Shown here in pieces: positions 14,319 to 22,454 of a stretch of DNA of 33,237 nt (within the stretch, counting starts at the first letter, position 1; each line of letters opens with the position of its first letter). The position numbers were made by a program, and so were the translations under genes. The notes under the pieces are model-generated. The model was not told the origin of the DNA. It made no database searches and was given only the letters and a program-made list of their open reading frames with translations. The stretch comes from an uncultured Clostridia bacterium (GTDB taxonomy: Bacteria; Bacillota; Clostridia; Oscillospirales; Acutalibacteraceae). The stretch lies in contig CANRMJ010000014.1 in the NCBI GenBank assembly GCA_947631705.1, positions 1-33,237 of the forward strand, written 5' to 3'.

Positions 14319-15344
14319 TTATATCTTTATTAATTCTTTTATTAGCGGTATTTTCTCCATAACACATGATATGAGACAGCAAATGATAAAAACCAAAATG
14401 CTGATAAAAAGTATAAAAACAGCATGATATGTTCGTCCTACAAAAATATAATTGAAGAATATCTTCAGTATGCTAAGATGCAATAAGTAAACAAGCAGAA
14501 CTCTTGAGCCGAAGAAATGAATTATTTGTTTGATTTTGCCGTTTCTAATACATTCGCACGATTTGCAGAAACTGAAAATTCCGATTGTAAGTAACAGAGC
14601 GCCGACTGTTGGGAAATATCCGTTGACTGTATCTTGAAGCTCTTGCGTATAATTTGCGCAAATTATTCCATCTAATGTTAGGACGGCAAGACCAAAAGCG
14701 GAAACGAGGAGCGACAGTACGCCACGTATAATGACCCCCCCCCGCGTATTTTTATTTACACCTAATTTAAAAAGATACCCGCCGAGGAAGAAATACAATA
14801 CTGAATACATAGTTTTTGCGCCTGTTTTCAGAGGAAGCATAGTTAAAGATATTTCGTGACTTAAAATATGCAAACTGAAATCGCTTTTTACTAAGGCAAG
14901 AACGGTCATTTCCAAATTATAAAGAAACGGGAACACGAGTACCGCCGTCATCAGTATTACGCTCAGCGCTCTGTTCAAGTATACTTTCTTCAATATCGGA
15001 TACAAAAGATACAGAACTATAAGTGTTTTGAAAAACCAGTCAGGAAAAGGCACAACGCTCCATACAAAAATAAGCAATGCAATTTTGGCAGCTTTATAAT
15101 AAATCTTTTCCGTTGAATAGTCTTTATTCAGTAACAATGCTCCGTTTACCATAAAAAACAGCGGAACACAAGCGGCAGAAATATTTGTAAACACCCTATC
15201 AAAAGTAATGACATACTGCCCGTTTACAAACGAGCCTAAATCAGTTGAACGAAAATGATAGAAAACAACCATTATTGCAGCAATTATTTTTATAAAATCA
15301 AGATAAACATATCTGCTGGCATTATTTTTTTCAATACTTTTCAT
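14319..15344 (-). CDS. membrane acyltransferase of the acyltransferase-3 (OatA-like) family
   Basis: A 341-residue protein with about ten hydrophobic helices. It opens with YLDFIKIIAAIMVVFYHF, whose His is the conserved catalytic residue of acyltransferase-3 proteins, then CVPLFFMVNGALLL. The family transfers acetyl or succinyl groups to cell-wall or surface polysaccharides. The OatA extracellular esterase domain is absent. The start overlaps the end of gatB closely (seven bases after its stop), using GGGATAG from the gatB end as a weak ribosome-binding site, so it is translationally coupled to the tRNA-amidation operon. A run of nine G (14735-14743 on the other strand) lies in a loop between helices and is in frame in this sequence; loss or gain of one G would truncate the protein. 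Confidence 0.85.
   Translation of the reverse strand: MKSIEKNNASRYVYLDFIKIIAAIMVVFYHFRSTDLGSFVNGQYVITFDRVFTNISAACVPLFFMVNGALLLNKDYSTEKIYYKAAKIALLIFVWSVVPFPDWFFKTLIVLYLLYPILKKVYLNRALSVILMTAVLVFPFLYNLEMTVLALVKSDFSLHILSHEISLTMLPLKTGAKTMYSVLYFFLGGYLFKLGVNKNTRGGVIIRGVLSLLVSAFGLAVLTLDGIICANYTQELQDTVNGYFPTVGALLLTIGIFSFCKSCECIRNGKIKQIIHFFGSRVLLVYLLHLSILKIFFNYIFVGRTYHAVFILFISILVFIICCLISCVMEKIPLIKELIKI
14735..14743. repeat. G9/C9 homopolymer in the acyltransferase gene
   Basis: Nine C on the plus strand (nine G in the coding strand), encoding Arg-Gly-Gly-Val. With eight G the frame stops within about 25 codons; with ten it runs on in the wrong frame before stopping. The nine-G form is the open form. 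Confidence 0.9.
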
Positions 15345-15350
15345 AAGCGT

Positions 15351-16784
15351 CTATCCCAAAATTTCTTTTAAAATTTTTGTAACCTCGCTTGCCGGAGCTT
15401 TGCCCTTCAATGCACGCATTGACTGACCGATAAGGAAATTGAACGACGCCGTTTTGCCGCCTTTATATTCATCAACCGCTTTTTGATTGTTAGCAAGCAC
15501 TTCTTCAATAACAGGCTTGATTGCGCCCGTATCGGATACCATTTCCATATTGTTTGCTTTAACATAATCGGCGGGGATAACGTTTTCTTCAAAAACTGCC
15601 TTAAAAACTTTTTTTGCGGAATCCCGGCTTATTTTATTTCCGTTCAGCATATTTATTATTTCACCGAGCGAATCCTCACGGAAAGTCATATTTTCGGGCA
15701 GAGTCTGACTGTCGTTAAGCATTTTCATGAGCTCGCCCATTATCCAATTGGCGCTGTCCTTCGGATTTTTTGTAATTTCAACCGTTTTTTCAAACAGCTT
15801 AACGTATGAAACAGAAGAACAAATCATTGAGGTGTCGTATTCGGATAATCCGAATTCCGTCATATATCGTTCTTTTTTCGCTTCGGGAAGCTCGGGCATA
15901 GAAGCCTTGATTTTATTTACATATTCATCTGAAAGCTGAACAGGCGGCAAATCAGGATCGGGAAAATACTTGTAATCCTGAGCGTCCTCCTTGCTCCTCA
16001 TCGCGTATGAAACGCCCTTTGCATCGTCCCACCGCCGCGTTTCCTGAATAACCTTTTCACCGCTTTCAATAAGCTCTATTTGGCGCTGCGCCTCGCTTTC
16101 AACAGCGTTGTGAATTGCCTTGAAAGAGTTTATATTTTTCATTTCGGTTCTTGTGCCGAATTCATCCGACCCTTTTTCCATAACGGAAACGTTTACGTCG
16201 GCGCGGAGCGAGCCCTCCTGCATTTTGCAGTCGGATACACCGCAAAACTGAAGAATGGCACGCAGTTTTTCAACATATTCAACCGCCTCGTCCGCAGAAG
16301 AAATATCCGGCTCGGAAACTATTTCCAACAGAGGAACTCCGCAGCGATTATAGTTTACAAGAGTGCAGTCTGACCACTCATCGTGAATCAGCTTGCCGGC
16401 GTCCTCTTCCATATGGATTTCGTGAATCCTTATCTTTTTCTTTCCGCCGTTTACGCTGTCGTTTATTTCAATATATCCGTTTCTGCAAATCGGCAGATAA
16501 AGCTGACTAATCTGATATGCTTTAGGCAAATCGGGATAAAAATAATTTTTTCTGTCGAACTTATTATACATTGTGATTTCGCAGTTGGTTGCAATACCTG
16601 TTTTTACTGCAAATTCAAGCACTTTTTCATTTAAAACGGGTAATGTGCCCGGCATGCCTGAGCAAATTTCACACACATGGGTATTCGGTTCACCGCCGAA
16701 TTCCGTTGAACAAGAGCAGAAAATTTTAGTCTTGGTGGCAAGCTCCGTATGAACTTCAAGACCGCACACTGTTGAATATTCCAT
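15351..16784 (-). CDS. gatB: aspartyl/glutamyl-tRNA(Asn/Gln) amidotransferase subunit B
   Basis: A 477-residue GatB of normal length. It begins EYSTVCGLEVHTELATKTKIFC, carries the zinc-type CSCSTEF and CEICSGMPGTLPVLN, then KNYFYPDLPKAYQISQ, GTRTEMKNINSF and YKYFPDPDLPPV, and ends with the helical YqeY-like tail (FLIGQSMRALKGKA). GatB activates the misacylated Asp- or Glu-tRNA with ATP and receives ammonia from GatA. AAGGAGGCG precedes the ATG. It follows gatA by 12 bases and is the fourth gene of the aspS-gatC-gatA-gatB set; an acyltransferase gene is coupled to its end. Confidence 0.97.
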   Translation of the reverse strand: MEYSTVCGLEVHTELATKTKIFCSCSTEFGGEPNTHVCEICSGMPGTLPVLNEKVLEFAVKTGIATNCEITMYNKFDRKNYFYPDLPKAYQISQLYLPICRNGYIEINDSVNGGKKKIRIHEIHMEEDAGKLIHDEWSDCTLVNYNRCGVPLLEIVSEPDISSADEAVEYVEKLRAILQFCGVSDCKMQEGSLRADVNVSVMEKGSDEFGTRTEMKNINSFKAIHNAVESEAQRQIELIESGEKVIQETRRWDDAKGVSYAMRSKEDAQDYKYFPDPDLPPVQLSDEYVNKIKASMPELPEAKKERYMTEFGLSEYDTSMICSSVSYVKLFEKTVEITKNPKDSANWIMGELMKMLNDSQTLPENMTFREDSLGEIINMLNGNKISRDSAKKVFKAVFEENVIPADYVKANNMEMVSDTGAIKPVIEEVLANNQKAVDEYKGGKTASFNFLIGQSMRALKGKAPASEVTKILKEILG

Positions 16785-16796
16785 ATTTTCGCCTCC

Positions 16797-18263
16797 TTAA
16801 ATCAAATTCGGCTTTTTCTTATGCCAGTCTGTTGCCGATTGATAAGCGTTGCCCGCGGAAAGTATGGTTTTCTCATCAAACGGTCTGCCTATGAGCTGCA
16901 TACCAACAGGCATATTTTCACTGTCAAATCCGCAAGGCAGCGCAAGCGAAGGCAAGCCCGCAATATTAATCATAACGGTGTAAATATCTCCAAGATACAT
17001 TTTAAGCGGATCGCTTAAGCCCTTTCCGATTTTAAGAGCCGTTGTCGGCGCAACAGGTCCCAAAAGGAAATCGTATTTTTCAAACGCCTCGTTAAACGCC
17101 TTAACAATAAGACCCTTTACTTTGAGCGCTTTTTTATAATAAGCGTCGAAATATCCGCTTGAAAGCACAAAATTTCCAAGCATAATGCGCTTTTTAACTT
17201 CCATTCCGAATCCTTCGGAACGTGATTTAAAATAAACGTCTCTGAGATTTTCAGCTTTGGGAGACTTATATCCGTACTTTATCCCGTCAAATCTCGAAAG
17301 ATTTGAGCACGCCTCGGCACAGGCGATAATATAATACGTGGGAATCGCGTATTTAACAATAGGCATAGAGAATTCTTCAGTTTCAGCACCAAGCTCGCCA
17401 AGCGTTTTTGCCGCCGCCATAACGCTTTCAGACACGTCTTTGCTTATTCCCTCGCCGAAATAATCGGATGGAATTCCTATTTTTTTGCCTTTCAAATCTT
17501 TTGCGTTTTTAATATCTTCAAGGGTGAACGGATTACCGTTCATAGATGTTGCGTCCTTTTCATCTTTGCCGCTGATCACGCTGAACATTGCGGCAACGTC
17601 AAGAGCGTTTTTACCTATGGGTCCTATTTGGTCGAGCGACGATGCATACGCTATAAGGCCGTAACGCGAAACAGCACCGTATGTTGGCTTTAAGCCTGTT
17701 ACGCCGCAGAATGAGCAGGGCTGGCGGATAGAACCGCCGGTGTCTGAGCCGAGGGCTATCAAGCATTCGTCTGCCGCAACAGCAGCGGCAGCTCCTCCCG
17801 AAGAGCCTCCGGGCACCCTTTCGGTGTTCCACGGATTTTTTGTTGCCCCGTAATATGACGTTTCCGTGGTTGAGCCCATTGCAAACTCGTCCATATTAAC
17901 CTTGCCGCAGGGGATTATGCCTGCCGCGTTTATCTTCTTAATAACGGTAGCATCATACGGCGGTCTGAAATTATAAAGTATCTTTGACGCGCAGGAAGTT
18001 ATGTCCCCTTTTGTGCAAATATTATCCTTAATCGCAACGGGAACGCCTGCAAGCGGAGAATTCGCCTTGCCGTTATCAATCATTTTTTGCGCCTTTTCGG
18101 CGTTTTCAAATGCAACATTGCTGTCAAAGTGAACATAGCAATTATATTTTTCGTCTTTTTCCTCAATTGCCTTTGAAACAGCCTCAACCGCATCTGTGCA
18201 AGAAATTTCTCTGCATTTGATTTTTTCGGCAAGTTCAAGCGCGGTCATTTCGTTAATTTTCAT
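16797..18263 (-). CDS. gatA: aspartyl/glutamyl-tRNA(Asn/Gln) amidotransferase subunit A
   Basis: A 488-residue amidase-signature protein. The catalytic Ser-cisSer-Lys triad is visible as Lys79 (VAIKDNICTKG), Ser154 in VPGGSSGGAAAAVAA and Ser178 in GSDTGGSIRQP, the numbering known for Staphylococcus aureus GatA. GatA hydrolyses glutamine and feeds ammonia to GatB. AAGGGGGCG precedes the ATG. It starts 14 bases after gatC and overlaps nothing; the genes are plainly co-transcribed. Confidence 0.97.
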   Translation of the reverse strand: MKINEMTALELAEKIKCREISCTDAVEAVSKAIEEKDEKYNCYVHFDSNVAFENAEKAQKMIDNGKANSPLAGVPVAIKDNICTKGDITSCASKILYNFRPPYDATVIKKINAAGIIPCGKVNMDEFAMGSTTETSYYGATKNPWNTERVPGGSSGGAAAAVAADECLIALGSDTGGSIRQPCSFCGVTGLKPTYGAVSRYGLIAYASSLDQIGPIGKNALDVAAMFSVISGKDEKDATSMNGNPFTLEDIKNAKDLKGKKIGIPSDYFGEGISKDVSESVMAAAKTLGELGAETEEFSMPIVKYAIPTYYIIACAEACSNLSRFDGIKYGYKSPKAENLRDVYFKSRSEGFGMEVKKRIMLGNFVLSSGYFDAYYKKALKVKGLIVKAFNEAFEKYDFLLGPVAPTTALKIGKGLSDPLKMYLGDIYTVMINIAGLPSLALPCGFDSENMPVGMQLIGRPFDEKTILSAGNAYQSATDWHKKKPNLI

Positions 18264-18277
18264 CTTTTCGCGCCCCC

Positions 18278-18565
18278 TTATTCAACCGTTTTAGGAACAA
18301 CAAACGCTCCGTCTTGACTTTCAGGCGCGTTTGCAACTATTTCATCGGGACTCATAGACGCGTTAACATCGTCGCTGCGAAGCACATTCGTCAACGGAAA
18401 GCAATGGCTCATAGCCTCAACGCCGTCTGTGTCAAGCTCGTTGAGCATATCAATATAGGTTAAAATATCCTGCAATTCCGTGCCTACCTTTTTTTCTTCG
18501 TTTTCGGTTAGCGTTATTCTTGCAAGAGATTCAAGATATTTAATCAAATCGGGAGTAATCTGCAT
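18278..18565 (-). CDS. gatC: aspartyl/glutamyl-tRNA(Asn/Gln) amidotransferase subunit C
   Basis: A 95-residue GatC of usual length: two N-terminal helices (LIKYLESLARITLTENEEKK, then LQDILTYIDMLNELD), the motif VEAMSHCFPLTNVLRSDD that wraps GatA, and the C-terminal ESQDGAFVVPKTVE. GatC stabilises the GatA-GatB complex. It lies 16 bases after aspS and 14 before gatA. Confidence 0.95.
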   Translation of the reverse strand: MQITPDLIKYLESLARITLTENEEKKVGTELQDILTYIDMLNELDTDGVEAMSHCFPLTNVLRSDDVNASMSPDEIVANAPESQDGAFVVPKTVE

Positions 18566-18581
18566 TATTTAATCCTCCAAC

Positions 18582-20336
18582 TTATTTTTCGGGAACAGGT
18601 CTGCGCAGCTTTATATGCGTTTCACGCAGCTGCAATTCCGAAACGGCGCTCGGTGAACCTATGAGCATATCCTGCGCATTTGAATTCATCGGAAACGCTA
18701 TTACCTCGCGGATATTTTCCTCGCCGAGCAAAAGCATAATCATTCTGTCTACGCCGGGAGCCATTCCTGCGTGCGGCGGAGCGCCGTAATGAAAAGCGTT
18801 GTAAAGAGCGCCGAATTTTTCTTTAACCGTTTCTTCGTTGTAGCCTGCCATTTCAAACGCTTTCACCATAACGTCAGGACGGTGGTTGCGCACAGCGCCT
18901 GACGAAAGCTCAACGCCGTTACAAACAATATCATACTGATAAGCCTTGATTTTCAGAGGATCCTCGTTGAGCAGCGCGTCCATCTCACCCTGCGGCATGG
19001 AAAACGGGTTGTGGGTAAACGCAAGATTGCCGTTTTCATCTTTTTCAAACATCGGAAAATCAATAATATAGCAAAATTCAAAACTGTCTTTGTCAATCAA
19101 ATCAAGTCGATTTGCGAGTTCAGTCCTTATCTGCCCCGCAAAATCGTTAACGTGTTTTGGCGTATCGCAAATAAAAAACAGCGTGTCGTCTGTTTTTAAA
19201 TTCAGCATTTCTTTAAGTTCAACTCTCTGTTCGGGAGAAAGGAACTTATCAATCGGACCTTTATAAGAGCCGTCATTGAGAACCGTGATATATCCAAGAC
19301 CCTTCATGCCGATGTCAAAAGCAAACTGTGTGATTTTTTCAAACCAGCCTTTGCTCTGCTTTGCGCCGTTAGGCACAACTATACCCCTTGTGGGTCTGCC
19401 CTTAAATGCCTTGAACTCAACTTTTGAGAAAAACTCAGTTAAATCTTCTATTACAAGCGGATTTCTCAGATCGGGCTTATCGGTGCCGTATTTAAGCATT
19501 GCCTCTTCATACGGTATTTTTCTGAACGGGGCGGAGCTAACCTTTTTTCCGCCGCCGAATTTTGTAAACGTGTCGTAAAGCACCTCTTCGCCGACTTTAA
19601 AAACATCTTCCTGCGTTGCAAACGCCATTTCAAAATCAAGCTGATAAAATTCGCCGGGAGAACGGTCTGCCCTTGCGTCCTCATCACGGAAGCACGGGGC
19701 AATCTGAAAATATTTATCAAAGCCGGAAACCATAAGAAGCTGTTTAAACTGCTGCGGCGCCTGCGGCAGAGCATAAAATTTTCCCTCGTGCTTACGGCTC
19801 GGAATTATATAATCCCTCGCGCCTTCGGGAGATGAGCATGTAAGAATGGGCGTTGCGATCTCGGTGAATCCAAGCTCTGTCATTTTCTGACGGAGAAATG
19901 CTATAACCTTGGTTCTGAAAATAATGTTGTCGTGCAGCGCCTTGTTTCTCAAATCAAGAAAGCGGTATGTTAAACGCACTTCCTCACGCGTGTTTTTTGA
20001 ATCTGAAATATCAAAAGGCAAATTTTCGGTGCAAGCTCCGAGAACCTGCAAACTTTCAACCTTAACCTCAAGCTCGCCCGTTGCGATTTTTTTGTTAATT
20101 GTTTCCTCATCGCGCTTAACAACTGTGCCGGAAACGGAAATAACGCTTTCCTTTTTAAGATGATTGATCAAATCGCCGTCGTTAACAACAACCTGCGTCA
20201 CTCCGTATTCATCTCGCAAATCTATAAACGCAACGCCGCCATGGTCGCGTATAGTATCCACCCAGCCCGCAAGAGAAACCTGCTGACCGAGGTTATCAAA
20301 AGTAAGCTCATTACAATTATGTGTTCTGTATGCCAT
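18582..20336 (-). CDS. aspS: aspartyl-tRNA synthetase, probably non-discriminating
   Basis: A 584-residue bacterial-type AspRS: N-terminal OB-fold anticodon domain, class II motif 2 (FRDEDARADRSPGEFYQLDFE), the bacterial GAD insertion, and motif 3 (GMAPGVDRMIMLLLGEENIRE). The ATG at 20336 has AAAGGAAA upstream; a 43-residue extension runs through the promoter and is rejected. The anticodon domain reads RDHGG, with His32, where the discriminating E. coli enzyme has Leu; His at this position is linked to recognition of tRNA(Asn) in Pseudomonas AspRS. Together with gatCAB directly behind it, this suggests an enzyme that also charges tRNA(Asn) with Asp, which GatCAB then amidates. The specificity call is inference. 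Confidence 0.96.
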   Translation of the reverse strand: MAYRTHNCNELTFDNLGQQVSLAGWVDTIRDHGGVAFIDLRDEYGVTQVVVNDGDLINHLKKESVISVSGTVVKRDEETINKKIATGELEVKVESLQVLGACTENLPFDISDSKNTREEVRLTYRFLDLRNKALHDNIIFRTKVIAFLRQKMTELGFTEIATPILTCSSPEGARDYIIPSRKHEGKFYALPQAPQQFKQLLMVSGFDKYFQIAPCFRDEDARADRSPGEFYQLDFEMAFATQEDVFKVGEEVLYDTFTKFGGGKKVSSAPFRKIPYEEAMLKYGTDKPDLRNPLVIEDLTEFFSKVEFKAFKGRPTRGIVVPNGAKQSKGWFEKITQFAFDIGMKGLGYITVLNDGSYKGPIDKFLSPEQRVELKEMLNLKTDDTLFFICDTPKHVNDFAGQIRTELANRLDLIDKDSFEFCYIIDFPMFEKDENGNLAFTHNPFSMPQGEMDALLNEDPLKIKAYQYDIVCNGVELSSGAVRNHRPDVMVKAFEMAGYNEETVKEKFGALYNAFHYGAPPHAGMAPGVDRMIMLLLGEENIREVIAFPMNSNAQDMLIGSPSAVSELQLRETHIKLRRPVPEK

Positions 20337-20498
20337 AAATAAATTTCCTTTCAGCGGAACAGGCAGATGATTATACCATTCCACTATAATTATCCGTAAT
20401 AGTATATCATAATAAAATAAAATTGTATACATTAAATATGCAAAAATTTCTAATTCTTTTTGCAAAATTAGCGGTTATTTTAACCAAGAAAAAGCAAA

Positions 20499-20537
20499 TC
20501 CGCTCAATTTAAAACCTCGGATTTAAAATCAAGCGGA
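20499..20537 (-). terminator. intrinsic terminator after the GH13 gene
   Basis: Minus-strand TCCGCTTGATTT pairs with AAATTGAGCGGA over 12 positions, including two G-T pairs, and the tail is TTTGCTTTTTC. It lies between the GH13 stop (20546) and aspS. Confidence 0.75.
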
Positions 20538-20545
20538 CTGTTAAT

Positions 20546-22396
20546 TCACTTTATCAAAAGGGTATATTCGCGCGAACCGAGGCGGATATATCCGTTTGAG
20601 GATGTTTTTTCAAAGAAATTATACGAATTATCCCATTGTCTGCCAACAGGAATATCTGTTGTTTCTTCTGAATTGTTAATCGCTACAAGAACACGATTGT
20701 CTGCCGAAACGCGCTCATACGCAACAGCGCCCCGCTCCGCAAAAACAGGCAGAAACTCGCCCTCTCTAAACACCTTGCAGCCCTTTCTCATTTCGCCGAG
20801 ACGTTTATACCATTTCAACAGATCACCGTCAATATTATCCCATGGAAAGCAAGCGCGGTTAAAAGGATCTTTCATTCCCTGCATACCAACCTCGTCACCG
20901 TAATAAACACTCGGAACACCGGGCAGAGTATACTGTATAAGGCTTGCCATTTTAAGCATCGAAACGCCGCGTTTGTAATCATCTTTTGCAAGATAATTGT
21001 GCATATGCTGCCAATGCCTTCCGTGCCCCTCTGAATTTTCACCGGCAAGGCGCGTTATTGCCCTTTCCGTATCGTGAGTTCCGATATGGTTCATAAGCAC
21101 ATTCAAAACACAGGGAGGATAGTTTTCTATTATGCTCATAACGCTGTCTATAAATGTGTCTGCCGCTCCGAAGCGCACAAAATTAAGCACTGCATTTGCA
21201 AACGGGTAATTCATAACGGAATCAAGTTCGTCACCGAGAAGATATTTTCTTCTTTTTCCGTAGGCGAATTTATTTGTAGCGTCCTCCCAAACTTCACCGA
21301 TAATAACGGCGTTTTCGTTTTCAGCCTTAACGGCTGTTCTCAATTCGTCGAGAAAAATATCGGGCAGCTCGTCTGCAACATCAAGCCTCCAGCCGCTTAT
21401 TCCGCAGCGCAGCCATTTGCGCAGAACACCGTTTTCTCCGCAAATAAATTCGCGGTAAGATTCGTTTTCCTCAACAATTTCCGGCAGAAGCTTTATGCCC
21501 CACCAGCTTTTGTAATCATTCGGATAATTCGTGAATTTATACCATTGAAAGTATGGGCTTGAAACGCTGTTGTATGCGCCGACGCTGTTGTAATTGCCAT
21601 ACATATTAAAATACTTTGAGTCACAGCCTGTGTGGCTGAAAACGCCGTCCAGAATTATCGAAATCCCTTTTTCTTTTGCTTTTTTACAAAGAGATTTTAA
21701 ATCCGTTTCGGTGCCGAGCAACGGGTCTGTTTTTTCATAATCCGCCGTGTCGTATCTGTGATTTGAATTTGCCTCAAATATGGGATTTAAGTAAATGCAC
21801 GTAACTCCGAGCGATTCGATATAATCAAGTTTTTGCTCAATTCCTTTTAAATCGCCCCCGAAATAATCGTTGTTCCAAATTCCGTTCATTTGGCTTTCTT
21901 CCCAAAAAGGCTCTTCTCCCCATTTGCGCATCACTCTGCTTTCGCGCACATTTTTCTTAGGAGCGCCGCTGTTAAAGAATCTGTCGGGAAAAATTTGATA
22001 AATTATTCCGCCCTTCAAAAAATCAGGAGTTTTAAAATTTTTATCATACACGGTCTGCTGAAAATCCCCGCCGTCAGACGTTAAATTTCCGCAGCCTTTG
22101 CCTGTGTTTTTGATGTAAGACACACCCCACGGCGTATCAAGCTCAAAGTGATAAAAATACAAACCGGCTGTGTCGGCTGAAAAATGCAGTTCCCAATACT
22201 CGTTGTCTTCGCCGCACATTCCCGCCCAGAACATACCGTAATAAACCGTGTCTTCCGAATCCTTTTGAATGGCAAGGCGGGCAGCCGAGCAAGAAAGGGA
22301 ACGCGGCACAACAATGCGCAGCTTTACCTTTTCATCGGTGGCAATAGCCGAAATTTTTGATTTGTATTCAGTTTTTCGTGAATTAAATAACTGCAT
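20546..22396 (-). CDS. GH13 alpha-glucan hydrolase (neopullulanase/alpha-amylase-like), cytoplasmic
   Basis: A 616-residue GH13 enzyme. An N-terminal beta domain (1-125) is followed by the barrel with all four family regions: DGVFSHTG (Asp250-Gly257), GWRLDVADE (nucleophile Asp339), IIGEVWED (acid/base Glu368) and NHIGTHDTER (Asp442). The C-terminal beta domain ends at LLIK. The N-terminal domain and GIIYQIFPDRFF resemble neopullulanase and cyclomaltodextrinase types that cut maltooligosaccharides. There is no signal peptide, so it is intracellular. It follows the glycogen phosphorylase gene and probably trims branched or short glucans for it. The start is odd: a terminator hairpin ends about 15 bases before the ATG and no good Shine-Dalgarno is visible. 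Confidence 0.92.
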   Translation of the reverse strand: MQLFNSRKTEYKSKISAIATDEKVKLRIVVPRSLSCSAARLAIQKDSEDTVYYGMFWAGMCGEDNEYWELHFSADTAGLYFYHFELDTPWGVSYIKNTGKGCGNLTSDGGDFQQTVYDKNFKTPDFLKGGIIYQIFPDRFFNSGAPKKNVRESRVMRKWGEEPFWEESQMNGIWNNDYFGGDLKGIEQKLDYIESLGVTCIYLNPIFEANSNHRYDTADYEKTDPLLGTETDLKSLCKKAKEKGISIILDGVFSHTGCDSKYFNMYGNYNSVGAYNSVSSPYFQWYKFTNYPNDYKSWWGIKLLPEIVEENESYREFICGENGVLRKWLRCGISGWRLDVADELPDIFLDELRTAVKAENENAVIIGEVWEDATNKFAYGKRRKYLLGDELDSVMNYPFANAVLNFVRFGAADTFIDSVMSIIENYPPCVLNVLMNHIGTHDTERAITRLAGENSEGHGRHWQHMHNYLAKDDYKRGVSMLKMASLIQYTLPGVPSVYYGDEVGMQGMKDPFNRACFPWDNIDGDLLKWYKRLGEMRKGCKVFREGEFLPVFAERGAVAYERVSADNRVLVAINNSEETTDIPVGRQWDNSYNFFEKTSSNGYIRLGSREYTLLIK

Positions 22397-22410
22397 AGGT
22401 ACTTATTGAA

Positions 22411-22445
22411 AAAAGGACGGATTTTATCAGGCAATCCGCCCTTTT
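22411..22445 (-). terminator. intrinsic terminator between glgP and the GH13 gene
   Basis: Minus-strand AAAAGGGCGGATT pairs with AATCCGTCCTTTT (13 pairs, one G-T) across a 9-base loop, then runs into further T. It is nine bases after the glgP stop and about 15 before the GH13 start, so GH13 expression would need read-through or a start within this stretch. Confidence 0.8.
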
Positions 22446-22454
22446 ATGTTTGCT

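Noticed and set aside
21074..21562. A 162-codon open frame on the plus strand inside the GH13 gene.
   Set aside because: Antisense to a gene with all catalytic motifs; no ribosome-binding site or recognisable product.
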